NCBI GenBank assembly: GCA_003254905.1 | Contig: QANU01054017.1 | Coordinates: 559,845-623,844, forward strand | Reading direction: 5' to 3' | Length of the DNA stretch: 64,000 nt | From: Nissolia schottii | Taxonomy: Eukaryota; Streptophyta; Magnoliopsida; Fabales; Fabaceae | In this document: positions 1 to 11,094 of the stretch, in pieces | Layout: the number at the start of each line of letters is the position of its first letter | Numbering within the stretch: the stretch's first letter is position 1 | Position numbers and translations under genes: made by a program | The notes under the pieces: model-generated | The model's database searches: none | Told to the model about the DNA's origin: nothing | Seen by the model: the letters and a program-made list of their open reading frames with translations, nothing else

Positions 1-28
1 CCCCCCCCCCCCCCCCCCTTTTTTTTCA
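1..28. repeat. Homopolymer C run followed by T run
   Basis: The window opens with 18 C and then 8 T. It may be a true low-complexity tract or a contig-edge artefact; nothing in the sequence decides between the two. Confidence 0.8.
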
Positions 29-647
29 ATTCACTATCACGGATTCCTTATCTGTTGATATTGAGAAATTGAGAGCAAGAAAGAAGTGGTATTTTGTATT
101 ATTCACAGTTGAATACATCAATATTATGCGTCACTATACAACGATTGATGTATTACTACGCTGGGAAAGGAAGAGCCAAACTCATTCCTTAGCATCTAAG
201 AACCTCTCCTTGTAATTAATCTCATTCGTTTCTGTCGTAATCACATTAAGAAAAAGATGACGGTAATTAATGCCAGCATGTATCAAAATAATGATAGTTA
301 TACGCACTTATTTAATGTGTACATCAACAGACGTTGCGCAAGACTCCGCATTTGTTAGTTGAAGATTAGATAAACAGTCTTCTCAATTCTTTACTTATTA
401 ACGTGAAATCTCCGCAAGCAAATTGAGTGTGTCCAAATAACAAGAGTCTATGTCTTTGCCTTCACCGTCACCAGCACCAGCACCAGCACCAGCTAGATGG
501 ACTAATTGACACAATAGCATAAGCCAGAGTCGTCTTAGGCCGGCTTTTGTCACTTGTTATCTTATGCCTCAAACGGTCAAACCAATTCATTCCTTTCACA
601 ATTCACATTAACTCCTCATCTCATCACATCACATGATCCTTTGATCC
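29..647. promoter_or_regulatory. Upstream region of the ATL gene with a CACCAG microsatellite
   Basis: No coding potential is visible. A short array of six-base CACCAG units lies at about 463-493, roughly 155 bases before the ATL start codon. The 60 bases before the ATG are rich in CA and TCA and look like a 5' leader. I could not place a TATA box with confidence. Confidence 0.35.
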
Positions 648-1214
648 ATGGATCGAGATGACGATGGCTCAAACCCATTCACCAACAACATTGTAGTCCT
701 TCTCCTTGCAATGGGCTCAGCAGCTTTTGTTGTCTCATTGTACCATCTCATAGTCCTCTGCTGCTGCGGCCACCGCAACACCGACGACCAAAACCCGCCG
801 CAAGGACATCACAACCGGCAACGAGAACCTGGTGAGTTATCTGAGCCGAGCACTTCTAATTCAGTGGCACACTTGATCCCATCACACAGGTACCACAAGA
901 AAAATGTCACTGGTGACGGGGGCGGTGACGGCGCTGCTACTTGCGCGGTGTGTTTGGGGGACTTTGAGGAAGGCGAGGAGTTGAAGGCCTTGCCGGAGTG
1001 CGGACACTCCTTCCACGTGTCGTGCATTGATGTGTGGCTGCATTCTCACGCGAGTTGTCCTGTTTGCCGAGCGAGTGCCACGCCTTCCCCTGCTGGCCTC
1101 CACCATAGCCCTTCTAATTTGTTGCCGCCGGATTTTGGTCATGGTGGTGGGCAGCATCACGGCATTGGCATGGTGCAGATTGCTGTTGTGCAAAATGGGT
1201 TTGTACGGAGGTGA
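648..1214 (+). CDS. ATL-type RING-H2 finger E3 ubiquitin ligase
   Basis: Intronless, 188 residues. Residues 15-38 form one hydrophobic segment ([15 protein letters not shown] and on), followed by a CCC cluster. Residues 99-140 form a RING-H2 domain: CAVC, then [13 protein letters not shown], then CPVC, which gives the C3H2C3 zinc ligands with W130 between them. An N-terminal membrane anchor followed by RING-H2 in a single exon is the ATL layout. ATL proteins are membrane-bound E3 ligases that recruit an E2 through the RING, often in defence or stress responses. The usual GLD motif before the RING is not evident; the linker reads [11 protein letters not shown]. The Gly/His-rich tail has no known domain. 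The ATG at 648 is chosen because it precedes the membrane segment. The family call is firm; the target and the exact ATL number are unknown. Confidence 0.92.
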   Translation: MDRDDDGSNPFTNNIVVLLLAMGSAAFVVSLYHLIVLCCCGHRNTDDQNPPQGHHNRQREPGELSEPSTSNSVAHLIPSHRYHKKNVTGDGGGDGAATCAVCLGDFEEGEELKALPECGHSFHVSCIDVWLHSHASCPVCRASATPSPAGLHHSPSNLLPPDFGHGGGQHHGIGMVQIAVVQNGFVRR

Positions 1215-2169
1215 AAAAGTGTTGCTAATTCGCCTCGTTGAAAGAGCATTCAGATAGTTTTCAGCCGTGTAGATATACCTAAATTTATCATTTTATCACT
1301 TGGAATTACACTGTTATCTCGGTTAAGAATAATATTATATATAAAATATATTATATTGATTTAATTTCGATTTTGTTTGATATTATTTAACTTTGATATT
1401 ATTTTGTCATTAAGTTATAATTTCTTTTTACCCTTTAAATAAGAATTATTTTTATACTCAAAGGATACAATTCTGATAATATGTTATTTTTCTGTTCTTT
1501 GTAACTTTTCTCTAATCTTTATTGTGTCTCTTTTACTTATTTATTTAAGATGTTTAACCCATATAATATTATTCTTAACACTTTTATATACATATAATGT
1601 TTGAAATAATAAGTGTGAAAGTCGAATTAATGTATGATAAAATGACTATACATTTCTCTTATATTTTCATTAAACCAAAGTTAAACTCTTAAAAGAATTT
1701 TCTCTGAGGAGAAACATTTTTGCAAGTGCATACTTATGCGGTTGTTTCTCTAAGATTGACCATGAGCTGTTATGCACATTTTGATCGGAATTCAACTACC
1801 AATATTAAGTGTTATATTATTATTGCTGTTGTTATTTAAATGATTTTTATGTTTTGTGCTATGGCTGTGCCTTTTTTCTAATTCCTGAATAGTTTGGTAG
1901 TGTGATCACATGTCATAAATCAATATACGTTGTACGTTATTATTTACTAACTTTTTTCAAATAATTCACTCAACACAATATCTTGTTGTAGTTGTTTGTG
2001 TGTAAGTGTGATTTAGAAATATTTAAACTATCGTTCATTCATTTTAAATCATATTTTTTTTAAAGCAAAAAATGTTATTGCTCGGCAAATGAGTTTTTAT
2101 TTTGGTAAAGGAAACAAGAGAAAGAAAAGCCTAGCTCTCATAAAAGCCTAGAAGTTAGTTGGTTGGTGA
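1215..2169. other. AT-rich spacer downstream of the ATL gene
   Basis: The first 150 or so bases are presumably 3'UTR. Beyond them I see only AT-rich sequence with no domain, RNA gene or bounded repeat. Confidence 0.5.
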
Positions 2170-2535
2170 CAGAGAGTATAGAGAGAAAATTCATGAAGCA
2201 AGAAAATGTATTGAGTTTATTCATTATTGGTTGTTTGCACGCTAATAGCCTTGACTTATATACAATACAATTACTTTATGTGTGTTAATTCTCTACTTTA
2301 ACTAATCATTGCTGAACTATCAACTAATTGTAACTACTAGTCCCTTACAAAACTATTAGAAGTTAGTTGGCTACAACTAACTGCTGAGTTAGCAATGACT
2401 AGTTAGAGTAGAGAATTAACACACATGGTGTAATTGAGTTGTATATAAGCCAAGGCTATTGGTGTGTAAACAATCATCAATGAATAAACTCACGTGAATC
2501 CTCTCTCTGTACTCTCTATACTCTCTCTCTCTCTC
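2170..2535. repeat. Fold-back pair of LTR-like sequences, head to head
   Basis: Two arms of about 175 bases (roughly 2170-2345 and 2355-2535) are imperfect reverse complements. Shared blocks include TGTGTTAATTCTCTAC, a TATATAAG box followed by CAAGGCTATT, and TGAATAAACTCA. The right arm, read forward, runs TAGAAGTTAGTTGG, then a TATA box at about 2443, then AATGAATAAA at about 2480, as a plant Ty1-copia LTR would. The left arm reads the same way on the minus strand. This is probably two truncated LTRs in divergent orientation; a fold-back transposon is the alternative. Confidence 0.6.
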
Positions 2536-5073
2536 TTAATACTATGTTGGTGTTAGATCTCACATCACACATTTTTTACTTAGTACTGTGTTCAGCTACA
2601 AAATACAAGATCACGTCTTAAATAAAATGTTGGTTGCTCAAACAACTCGTTCACTAATTAACATTCACGTGTTTCGGGATCATGTCTACCGCGCTTGAGT
2701 CTTAAGCAACATAAGAAAAGATGTGTTGTGTATGAGGAAATCACAACACACACTCGACTGTTTTGACTTCTAACCAAAGTGCAAGTGTTAATCATAATTA
2801 ACAGAAATTGATACCTACTTTTCAGATAGTATTATTTAAGTTAGCTTAATAGTTAAAAGTTAACCTTTATGTTAAGGTAGGTTAGTGACGATTAGAAGGC
2901 CTACTTGAGCTTAACTCTCACATTCACAACATATAAAAGTTGATTGTACAGAATACCAATTCATGAGAGATTCTCAATTCATCCTCAATTATCGTTTCAA
3001 TTTTTGTCCTATTTAATTTCCATTACTTGAAATTTCTTTTCGTGATTTGACTCTTCTTCATTGCGTTTTTTTTATCATACTATCCTTGTGGGAACAATAC
3101 TTTGGGCCCAAGACTAATACTTTATTACTTGATGACATGATATACTTGTTACGTGTGTTTGACGTGGTATACCTGACATAGTTCACAATTTCAACAATTT
3201 GACTGGCTGCCCAACTCAATTTGCTGGTGAATGAATGAAGCAGCTGGCAATGATTGTATCACTTCCTGAATATTTTTAGCCGTAGAAGATCCGGCGGAGA
3301 CATGTTTTTGAGGGATCACCTCGACCTCTACGATCGCCTGCTCTTGAGCCACACTAGGCCCCCAACAGCCTGGTTGATAGCCAAAGATTGATCCCCTTTA
3401 GATTTGGTCTTTGGTGTAGATGTTGCCATCGAGAAAACACTTGCAATCAAAGCTTTACCAGACCTCAATTGCATATGTCAGAAATGCATGGTCGAAACAA
3501 GGCATGTGAAACTCCATGCTTTGCCTACGAATGTTCCAACAGGCGTGCCAAATTATGTTACCACAAATATCACTTCTCGTCTAATGTGAGCTTGTCAGTC
3601 ATAAAATGAAATAGTAATTGATCTCTAATTAGGCGATTTCACCAAAGGAGACTCAACCCTTTGGTTATGAATTATCCAAGTACTAAAACGATAAATAAAT
3701 CTTGGACACATGCAAAATTGTGGAATGAGAACAAAACTGTGATCCATCTTTCCACGATTATAGCATTCCATGAATGATTGAAACATATTAAAATTGATTA
3801 TTCACTCTTATCAATACAGTGCAGTGTGCGTTGATTACACTATATTGTTCAGAGTGAATAACTTACTTTTTTCACTTCACTAAATCTTGACCTGTAAAGA
3901 GTTATTTGCACATGGATCATTCGGTGAAACATGTATTTTATTAATTGATCTAAGAGGAGGGAACGCACCTTCAACTACTTACTTTGGCGAGAAATTTACT
4001 TTAGACATTTAAGATGACGTTCGCCTCTTGCCTTTAAACTTCATAAAAAACTGGGGGAGTATAACGGATCTATTTTCTTAATTAGTACTTACATTCAACA
4101 TTTTATCAAAACCTCATCCAAGAAACACTACTAGATTTAGCATCATCAAAATTGGAATTTCTTTATGTAGTGCAGAATTGTTGAGCATTTTAATTTTTCG
4201 GGATAAATTAAAAACAAAGGCTAGAATCAGAATTTGGACCTTTCACTAAAGTAGCATTATGCAGTACTCGGGTTTTATTGACCAAAAATAATCAAACATG
4301 CTTTTCTGTGTATGCTTACTTGCTAGGCTTCCATTGAAGAGTGACATAAAAGAATGTTGACTCTCGATCCCACCCGGTTGTGATGCTGCGTTTTCTTCAA
4401 GTATGAGACATAACAACTAAAATCAATTGGATTGTTCTTGTTTACACATTGTGCCTAGTACATACTCTCTCCATCCACATTTGTTGTCATTTTTGACAAA
4501 AACGTTCCCATTAAGCAATCATTTAATTAGTGATGGAGTAGTCAACTTATCAAGCATTTTACTGAATTTCATTTGAATTGATTTGACTTTTTTAATAAAT
4601 TGATCACACTAAAATTTGAATCTCTAATTCCATGTATACTATTTAAACCCATTACCACTAAAACATTCCTGATGATTTAAATGGAAATTGATTTGATTTA
4701 TAAGCTACATTTTATGTTTGAAATGATTAAATAAAAGAATTATTTCAATTCCCATTAAAAAAAAATAAAATAAAATCCAAATACAATATTTGATAATAAT
4801 AGTTGATTTAGAAATCAAATGATTCCAATATTATGCTATTCCAAACACAATAGAAGAAAAAATGGCAGCTCATGCAACCGAAGTGGAAAGATTAAATAGT
4901 ATTAATTATACTTAACAGACGCTTTCCAAGTTTCTAGCTCAATGCATCTGTCTACAAGCATTTCCAATAGTAGTAGAGCTAACTGAATCCAAAGCAACAT
5001 GATGGTTCTAGATCAAACACTGCAATTATTCTTTTAGCACATAATCAGAAAGCAAGACATGATGACAACGCAG
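2536..5073. other. Spacer with no recognised gene
   Basis: A CT-rich stretch ends at about 2536 and the rest is mostly AT-rich. A more balanced stretch, 3180-3620, contains a short minus-strand frame with an ATG at about 3432 that runs 30-odd codons and matches nothing I know. The last few hundred bases before 5074 should contain the acyl-CoA-binding protein 3'UTR. Confidence 0.4.
4465..4538. mobile_element. Possible truncated Stowaway-like MITE
   Basis: The sequence begins TA-CTCTCTCCATCC and ends TGATGGAG-TA, resembling Stowaway (Tc1/mariner) termini flanked by a TA target. At 74 bases it is short and the ends match imperfectly, so this is tentative. Confidence 0.25.
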
Positions 5074-6995
5074 TCAAGCAGGGAGGCCGGCTTCTTCCAG
5101 CAGCTGTTTCACCTTGGTGATGTAATCACTCATGGCTTCATCCTTGGATTTCGCTGCCAAAAAGAGTTTTTGATGCCTCAGATAATACTTCAAAAGTAGC
5201 GAGAGCAAGTATAAATTGATTTAGCTAGATTTGTAGGAAAGTTGTAAGGGTCTGTTTGGTTTCTGTTTCCCTTTCCTATTCCATTTCCTGATTTCGGTCT
5301 ATATTTTTAGAATATTGTGAAAGAAGTATTAAATAAAAGAAGATCAAGTTTCTTGTTTTTCATTTACCGTATTCCTATTTCTTTCTCAAAATTATAAACA
5401 AACAAGAAACAAAAAGAAAATAGGAAGTGAAAACAGAAACCAACAGATCCGTAAGTGTGTCTTACCTTCATTAGCCTTCCATGCATCCCATTTAGCTCTG
5501 TCCTTCATGTTGAACATTCCAGGGCGGCCTGTAGATCATAGAACAACAGAAGGAGAATCCTTATGGATCTTAGAAAGAGTTAAAACAAAATTGGGAAAGA
5601 AAAACAAAAACAAAAACTCACCCCTTGTTGGGGAAGGTGATAGAGGGAATACAAAAGTAAAGACATGTTATTGAATAACATTTGCTAACAAGTTCAAAAA
5701 TTATTAAAATTGTCCCGAAGTTGCCGAACGTCCACCAAGTTTGTCCGCGAGGTTAAGGTAATAATAGGGGACAATTTTGTTGAATGTTTGACAACTTCGA
5801 GGACAAATTTGATGATTTTTAAAGTTTAAGTACAAAATTGATGGAAGTTGTTAACTTTAGGAACAAAAATGATATTTTACTCTAACAAGTCCACTCACTG
5901 GTGTTGATAGGTCCAACAGTGGCTTGCTTGTACAATCCATAAATGATGAGCAAATTCTCATTTGTTGTAGTGTTTGGCAGAGTCTTGGCTTTCTCAGCAT
6001 ACTTCTCAAAGTCCTCCTGCGTGACAATGTCCCAATGCATTGAGATTGTGATGCTTGGAAGTGTAAAATCAGAAGCATAAAAACTAGCTCAGAATCAGAA
6101 ACATATAGCAATTTAGTATACATAAGATTCTGATACAGAGTATATTGTTATTGAGAACAAAATTCATGTACACAAGAGTGCAGTTGACATTCCTAAGCAT
6201 GCAGTCTCGAAAAATCTGATTACACGGCGGCAAAAGAGTGGGCTAATTACATCATTTGAACACTAGTTTCTTTCCAGAATTCTGTGAAATAGTTGCTACC
6301 AGCATTAAACCAAGCATTGTTCTCTGAATCACTGAAGCATACAATTTCCCTCTACAAACTGCCAACATGGGAACCTGCTTCTGCATTCATTTCGTTTATC
6401 TATAAAAAGAATAATCTATCCCACCAGAAATCTTGGCCAGTATTCTAAATCTGATACTACCAACTGCAGATCAAAGGATTCCTTCTACAAATCATCAGCC
6501 CCTGAAGCTAAAAACCACATTTTTAAGGCACCATGCTGAGAATGTCCATATGAATTACCAATATCTAAACCAATGCATACAGAAGTTACAATTATCTATT
6601 ATTTTTGGATTGACCTTGTGATTCACGATTCCAATTTCCAACAAATCAAAGGATATTATTACTTCTTCTGAGGACACAAAACAGGCCCATGAATTTCTTT
6701 TCCAAACTTCTGGAACACATTACAGAACACCCATCAATCAAAAGAAAGAAAAAGCAAAAAAGAAACCTTTTTTTTTCTTTTCCTCATAAGGTCATCGTCC
6801 CATAACAAATTAAATAATGGCATGGATCAGAAAAACCATATAAAATAAAACGGAATAATAGAACACAAGGCAAAGGGCAAGCTGGGCCAACTTGTTTTCT
6901 GAGATAACAGAGAAGAAGAGAAAAAGGAAGCGATGGAAAAAAAAGAAAACGTTGAAACAAAAGGAAACAAAGGAGAGAGAGACCTGCAAACCCAT
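5074..6995 (-). CDS. Small cytosolic acyl-CoA-binding protein (10-kDa type)
   Basis: Four coding exons on the minus strand: 6984-6995, 5899-6016, 5466-5528 and 5074-5153. They join in frame to 90 residues, the usual length of plant small ACBPs (Arabidopsis ACBP6 type). Exon 1 codes only MGLQ. The rest reads EDFEKYAEKAKTLPNTTTNE, then LLIIYGLYKQATVGPINTS, then RPGMFNMKDRAKWDAWKA, then SKDEAMSDYITKVKQLLEEA. The YGLYKQATVG and KWDAWK motifs are the four-helix acyl-CoA pocket signature. The protein should bind and carry long-chain acyl-CoA esters in the cytosol. All introns are GT-AG. The last intron (5154-5465) carries a MITE about 10 bases from its donor, and the second intron (5529-5898) contains a dispersed repeat-like stretch at about 5690-5880. 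Confidence 0.95.
5249..5450. mobile_element. MITE in the last intron of the ACBP gene
   Basis: A 202-base element has terminal inverted repeats GGTCTGTTTGGTTTCTGTTT (left) and, reverse-complemented from the right end, GGATCTGTTGGTTTCTGTTT. It is flanked by the direct repeat GTAAG (5244-5248 and 5451-5455). The interior is AT-rich with no ORF. It lies wholly inside the intron, with its right end 15 bases from the exon boundary on the genomic map. The superfamily is not certain. Confidence 0.75.
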
Positions 6996-6999
6996 GACT

Positions 7000-7199
7000 C
7001 TGTGTTGTGAGATTCAGAATTGACGCTTTGATCTGCTTTGCTCGTTGGATCTCTCTAGCTTTTGAAGAAGATGATGATAAGCGTTACGTTCGAAGCGTGT
7101 ACTTATAGCTGCGAGCGTTGCAGGCGATGGAGAGAGAGAGAGGGAGAGAGAGAGAGTAACGTGCCTTGTGGGACCCACACACACGCGCCCACTCACGTG
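7000..7199 (-). promoter_or_regulatory. 5'UTR and promoter of the ACBP gene, GA tract and G-box
   Basis: Upstream of the minus-strand ATG at 6995 lies a GA/CT tract at about 7128-7156, typical of plant core promoters and leaders. A perfect CACGTG G-box follows at 7194-7199. The transcription start is not defined by the sequence alone. Confidence 0.45.
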
Positions 7200-8501
7200 C
7201 GTCTAGGTAACGCAACCATATTCCACACACCACGCATCGATTTTAAATATCTCACAATTTTATTTTATTTTTGACTATATGGTATGCGCTTAGAAAGAAT
7301 ATTGATTCTTTTTGTGTCTCAATAATTAATGAAATACAAATGAAAAAAAAAAATGTTGAGAGAATTTTGTTTTTATAATGGGTCGTTCTAATTAGAACTA
7401 GATTATTCAAAGTTTAATTGACTGAATATTGACGAGTAAAATAAAAATATCAATTGATGAAATTATTTTGTCAATCATATTACTTATCATTTTAGGTCTA
7501 TTTGTTAAGTTATATAATATAAGGTCTTATGATCTAAGTTTATATATAACATAACTTATTTTACATCATATTATTTAAGATTGGATAAACTTATCTAATT
7601 TATTTATGTTTATCCAATGATTATAACTTAATAAGAATTGACGGGATATGATATATTTTTATCATATATTATAGAACTTAGTTATTCACTTTTAAATCAA
7701 TAATTATAAGCTAAACTTATATGATTAAAAAAAAAAGTGATTCTTTGTATGATGACAAACTGAGCACTTACTTGCACCAAAACAAATTTCATGTAGTCTT
7801 ATGGAACATTTTAATCAATCAATTTTTATATATTCCATTAACTTCTTTGATTATTTTAGTATAATAAATAATGATAATTTGTAGATCAATTTTAAACTAA
7901 TTTTAAGTTAGTTATGAACCAAACACAATTTAATAAAAAAAATTAGTTCTATCTTATTTAGGTTCACAAAACTAATTCTATTTTATACCTAACTTTAAAC
8001 ACCTTTTTAATTTCGATTATCCGTGTATAAAATAACCACAATTTAATCTTCTCACTCTCAAAAGAATCAAGATGCCATTTTTTCTATGTACCAGAATACA
8101 ATATTTTTATAAGTTATAGGGGTAAATTACATTGGCCTCCTATGAGCTTTGTAATATTAGAGAATTATTTATTACTGTTGTTATATTTAATACAAATTAA
8201 TTAACGTTTATTTATAGATTGGATGAAGAATTAGAATAATAATAACAAAATAAAACTAATAAAAAACTAAATCAATTTAAATAAATTTAAAATCAATCTA
8301 GATTATATCTAGAATATAATTTAGGATATATTAAGATATTATAATATCTCAATCTATTATAACAATAGTTACTTTTTTACAAATCTCATCATAACATAAA
8401 ATTATAAATAAATGGAAGGTGAATGTAATTTCATTAAATCTTACTAGAGGTAATGTAATTTACACAAGTTATATTTACAATGAAATTGCTTTTAGATTCG
8501 A
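7200..8501. other. AT-rich spacer
   Basis: Very AT-rich with no gene, RNA or bounded element seen. Confidence 0.5.
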
Positions 8502-9590
8502 GGTTAAGGCTTAAATGCACCAGCCAAGTTTGATCCATGTGGGCTATCGTGGAATATTTGCTTTTAACAGTATTTTTTAGCCGTAGTTAAACACATTGTA
8601 AAAGTGTGGTTAAATAAATCCTCAATTTTACCCTCGCGTCTTACATTTCTTTTCCCCTCTCCTCTTCCTTTCTGCCACACCATCCACTGCCTCATCGCCA
8701 GCAACCACCCACCACCGTCGGCCCACTCTACGTCGCCATTTAGCCCACCTATGCAGCCTTCATTTACCCCACCTCCACCACCATGTAGCCCACCTTAACT
8801 TCCAAAGTTCATCCTTCATCACCATCACCCCCACCCACTTGTTTCAAATTCCAGGAAAAGAAAATTGGGATATAGAACAACAAAAAATTGGAGTATTGTG
8901 GATATACAACAACAAAAAATTGGATTTTTAAGAAAATCAATTTTGACAAACCAAGCAAGATATTTTCATCTTCAACAAGAAGATCTGGATATATAGCAAC
9001 AAAAAAATCAGATTTCAAAAAAAAATTTAAAAAAAAATAACACAACCAAGACAAAATTAATCATGAGAGATCTGGGGAAAGAAGGAGAGAAGAAGACAGA
9101 TCTGAGTAGATCTGAGCCTCGGTAAAGAGGGTGGTGCAGAAGAGGGCAGGTGTGGTTAAGAAATCAAGGTATCATGGCGAAACGACGCTAGTTGCGTTCT
9201 GGACTTCAATGGCGGTGGCTAGACGGCGTCGTACGGAGACTGGAGCAAAGGGTGGCAATGAGGGTGTGGGTAGTGGTGGTGCATGTTGATGTTAATGGGG
9301 CGGCGGCCGGAGAGAGGGAAGGCGTGAATGGAGTCGGCGGAGAACCTTACGGGGTTTTCGGCGGGCGACGATAGTGTTGGCGGTGGCGTCGGGCGGCAAG
9401 GAAGGTGTGGGGGGCTGTGTGGGTGCTGACAGGTTGGGGGAGGAGGAGATTAGAAGGAAGGGAAAAATGATGGAGAGAAGAAGAAGGATGCTCAATTACT
9501 ATAAAGCCCTTATGGACTATGATAGACTTTTTTTTTTATAACAAGGAGCATGATACACCTTGACATGCAAGGTGCATGTAAGCCGTATCC
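8502..9590. mobile_element. Mutator-like element (non-autonomous) with 9-bp TSD
   Basis: The perfect 9-base direct repeat TAGATTCGA flanks the element (8493-8501 and 9591-9599). The ends are inverted: GGTTAAGGCTTAAATGCACC at the left and, reverse-complemented from the right, GGATACGGCTTACATGCACC. A 9-bp TSD is the Mutator hallmark. The interior is Pro/Arg-rich in translation and much more GC-rich than its surroundings (about 8690-8800 and 9180-9440). No transposase is present. The GC-rich core could be a captured gene fragment, but I do not recognise it. Confidence 0.75.
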
Positions 9591-9599
9591 TAGATTCGA

Positions 9600-10777
9600 T
9601 TGTTCTGGTTTGTTAGCAGGTATTTTTTCCCCTCAACTTCTTGAAGTATACAACTGGTAGCAATACAAACTGACTGTACTCGCAAAAGCCCATTAATTCC
9701 AGTCCAGTTACTCTTCATTTTCAAAAGGTGTTAAATTATATCCGATTCTAACTAAATCCTAATAATTCCAGGGAACCGTTCCGCAGGCCTAGTTGCTCCT
9801 CCTTTTTTTTATTATGGTAAAATGCAGTTCTTTAAAAAAATTGATAAAAACTAAGGAAAATGCGGTGTGGTTCGACATAGACGTTGCTCGACGCAAGTTC
9901 AACAAAGTACTTACCTTGATTTATTTATTTATCATTTGCTATACCAAAAGTTTGCTAAGAAAAGAAAATAGTTTCTGGATCGTAATAGGGTGACTAATAA
10001 CAAATTATAATAGGCGACTCAAAGAAAGTTAAACATCAAAAACAGCAACACGTTCCAATGAAGTAACTTTATTCAATTTCAAATTAAAAGTGGAGAAGTT
10101 ACGAAAGGTTACCACTTAAGAAGTTACAAGAGATTACGTTGAAGACCAATCGCGTAAGACTCAGCCAATAACCCACAAGCTATTATATCATAGGATTTTT
10201 TTATAAATAGAATAAGGGGAGATTAGAATTAAGGGAATGGATTTGCTTGGCAAGTACCACTACACGTCATCTTGTCATCACTACACCAATGGAGAATTCA
10301 ATACCCCACACATCCTCTCATTAAGCATTCAATCTCCACTTCTTCTTCTTTTCCATTTGTAATTTCTCAATCTCTTTTATTTTTTTCCTCACCCAATCTC
10401 TTTTAATTCTTCTTTCTTCTTTCTTCTTTTACTTCCGTAATTTACTTTCAATTTATGTATTTTTCTAATCTTTGTACTTGCATTTCTATATTGCAATATT
10501 ATGAAAATTTTCATTTTAATTCTTTATTTTTCACTGTTTGAAAATTCATAAGAGAAATTGTTTTCATTTCTCAAGTCGAAATCGAGACGCAAAACTACGA
10601 TTTTCAGTCGTCCTATTGATCAAAAATCCCGCGAAACATTATTTATATAAGCTTAAGATAACAACCATTAGATTACTAAAAAACAAAAGACTATTCATTT
10701 ATTGATTGTTCATACCATAATGACATAGGTATTCTAAGTTCTTACAAGTGTCATCATCTCACTTGTCTAATATAAAT
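9600..10777. other. Spacer, AT-rich
   Basis: A pyrimidine-rich stretch occurs at about 10330-10440. No gene or bounded repeat is recognised. Confidence 0.45.
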
Positions 10778-10786
10778 ATCCCTTAA

Positions 10787-11085
10787 CGGTTAATTAAGTT
10801 TTTAGTCCCTGTAATATGAAAAAGTTTGGCTTTAGTCTCTCATGACAAGTTTTAGTCTCTGTAAAATGTGAAAATTTGATTTTGGTCCCTGTGGACGGTT
10901 GGTGATGGACGGTGATGACATGTCAGTTAACCCGTCATCAGAGGCCATTTCTACATCACCGTCCATCACCAATCGTTTACAGGGACCAAAATCAAATTTT
11001 TCACATTTTACACGGACTAAAACTTGTCATGAGGGACTAAAACCAAACTTTTTCATATTACAGGGACTAAAAACTTAATTAGCCC
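10787..11085. mobile_element. Fold-back Mutator-type MITE with 9-bp TSD
   Basis: A 299-base element is nearly one long inverted repeat. The left arm contains TTAATTAAGTTTTTAGTCCC and the right arm its near-exact complement. The centre holds complementary GTCCATCACC blocks. The 9-base direct repeat ATCCCTTAA flanks it (10778-10786 and 11086-11094). It has no coding capacity and its transcripts would fold into a hairpin of roughly 130 base pairs. Confidence 0.8.
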
Positions 11086-11094
11086 ATCCCTTAA

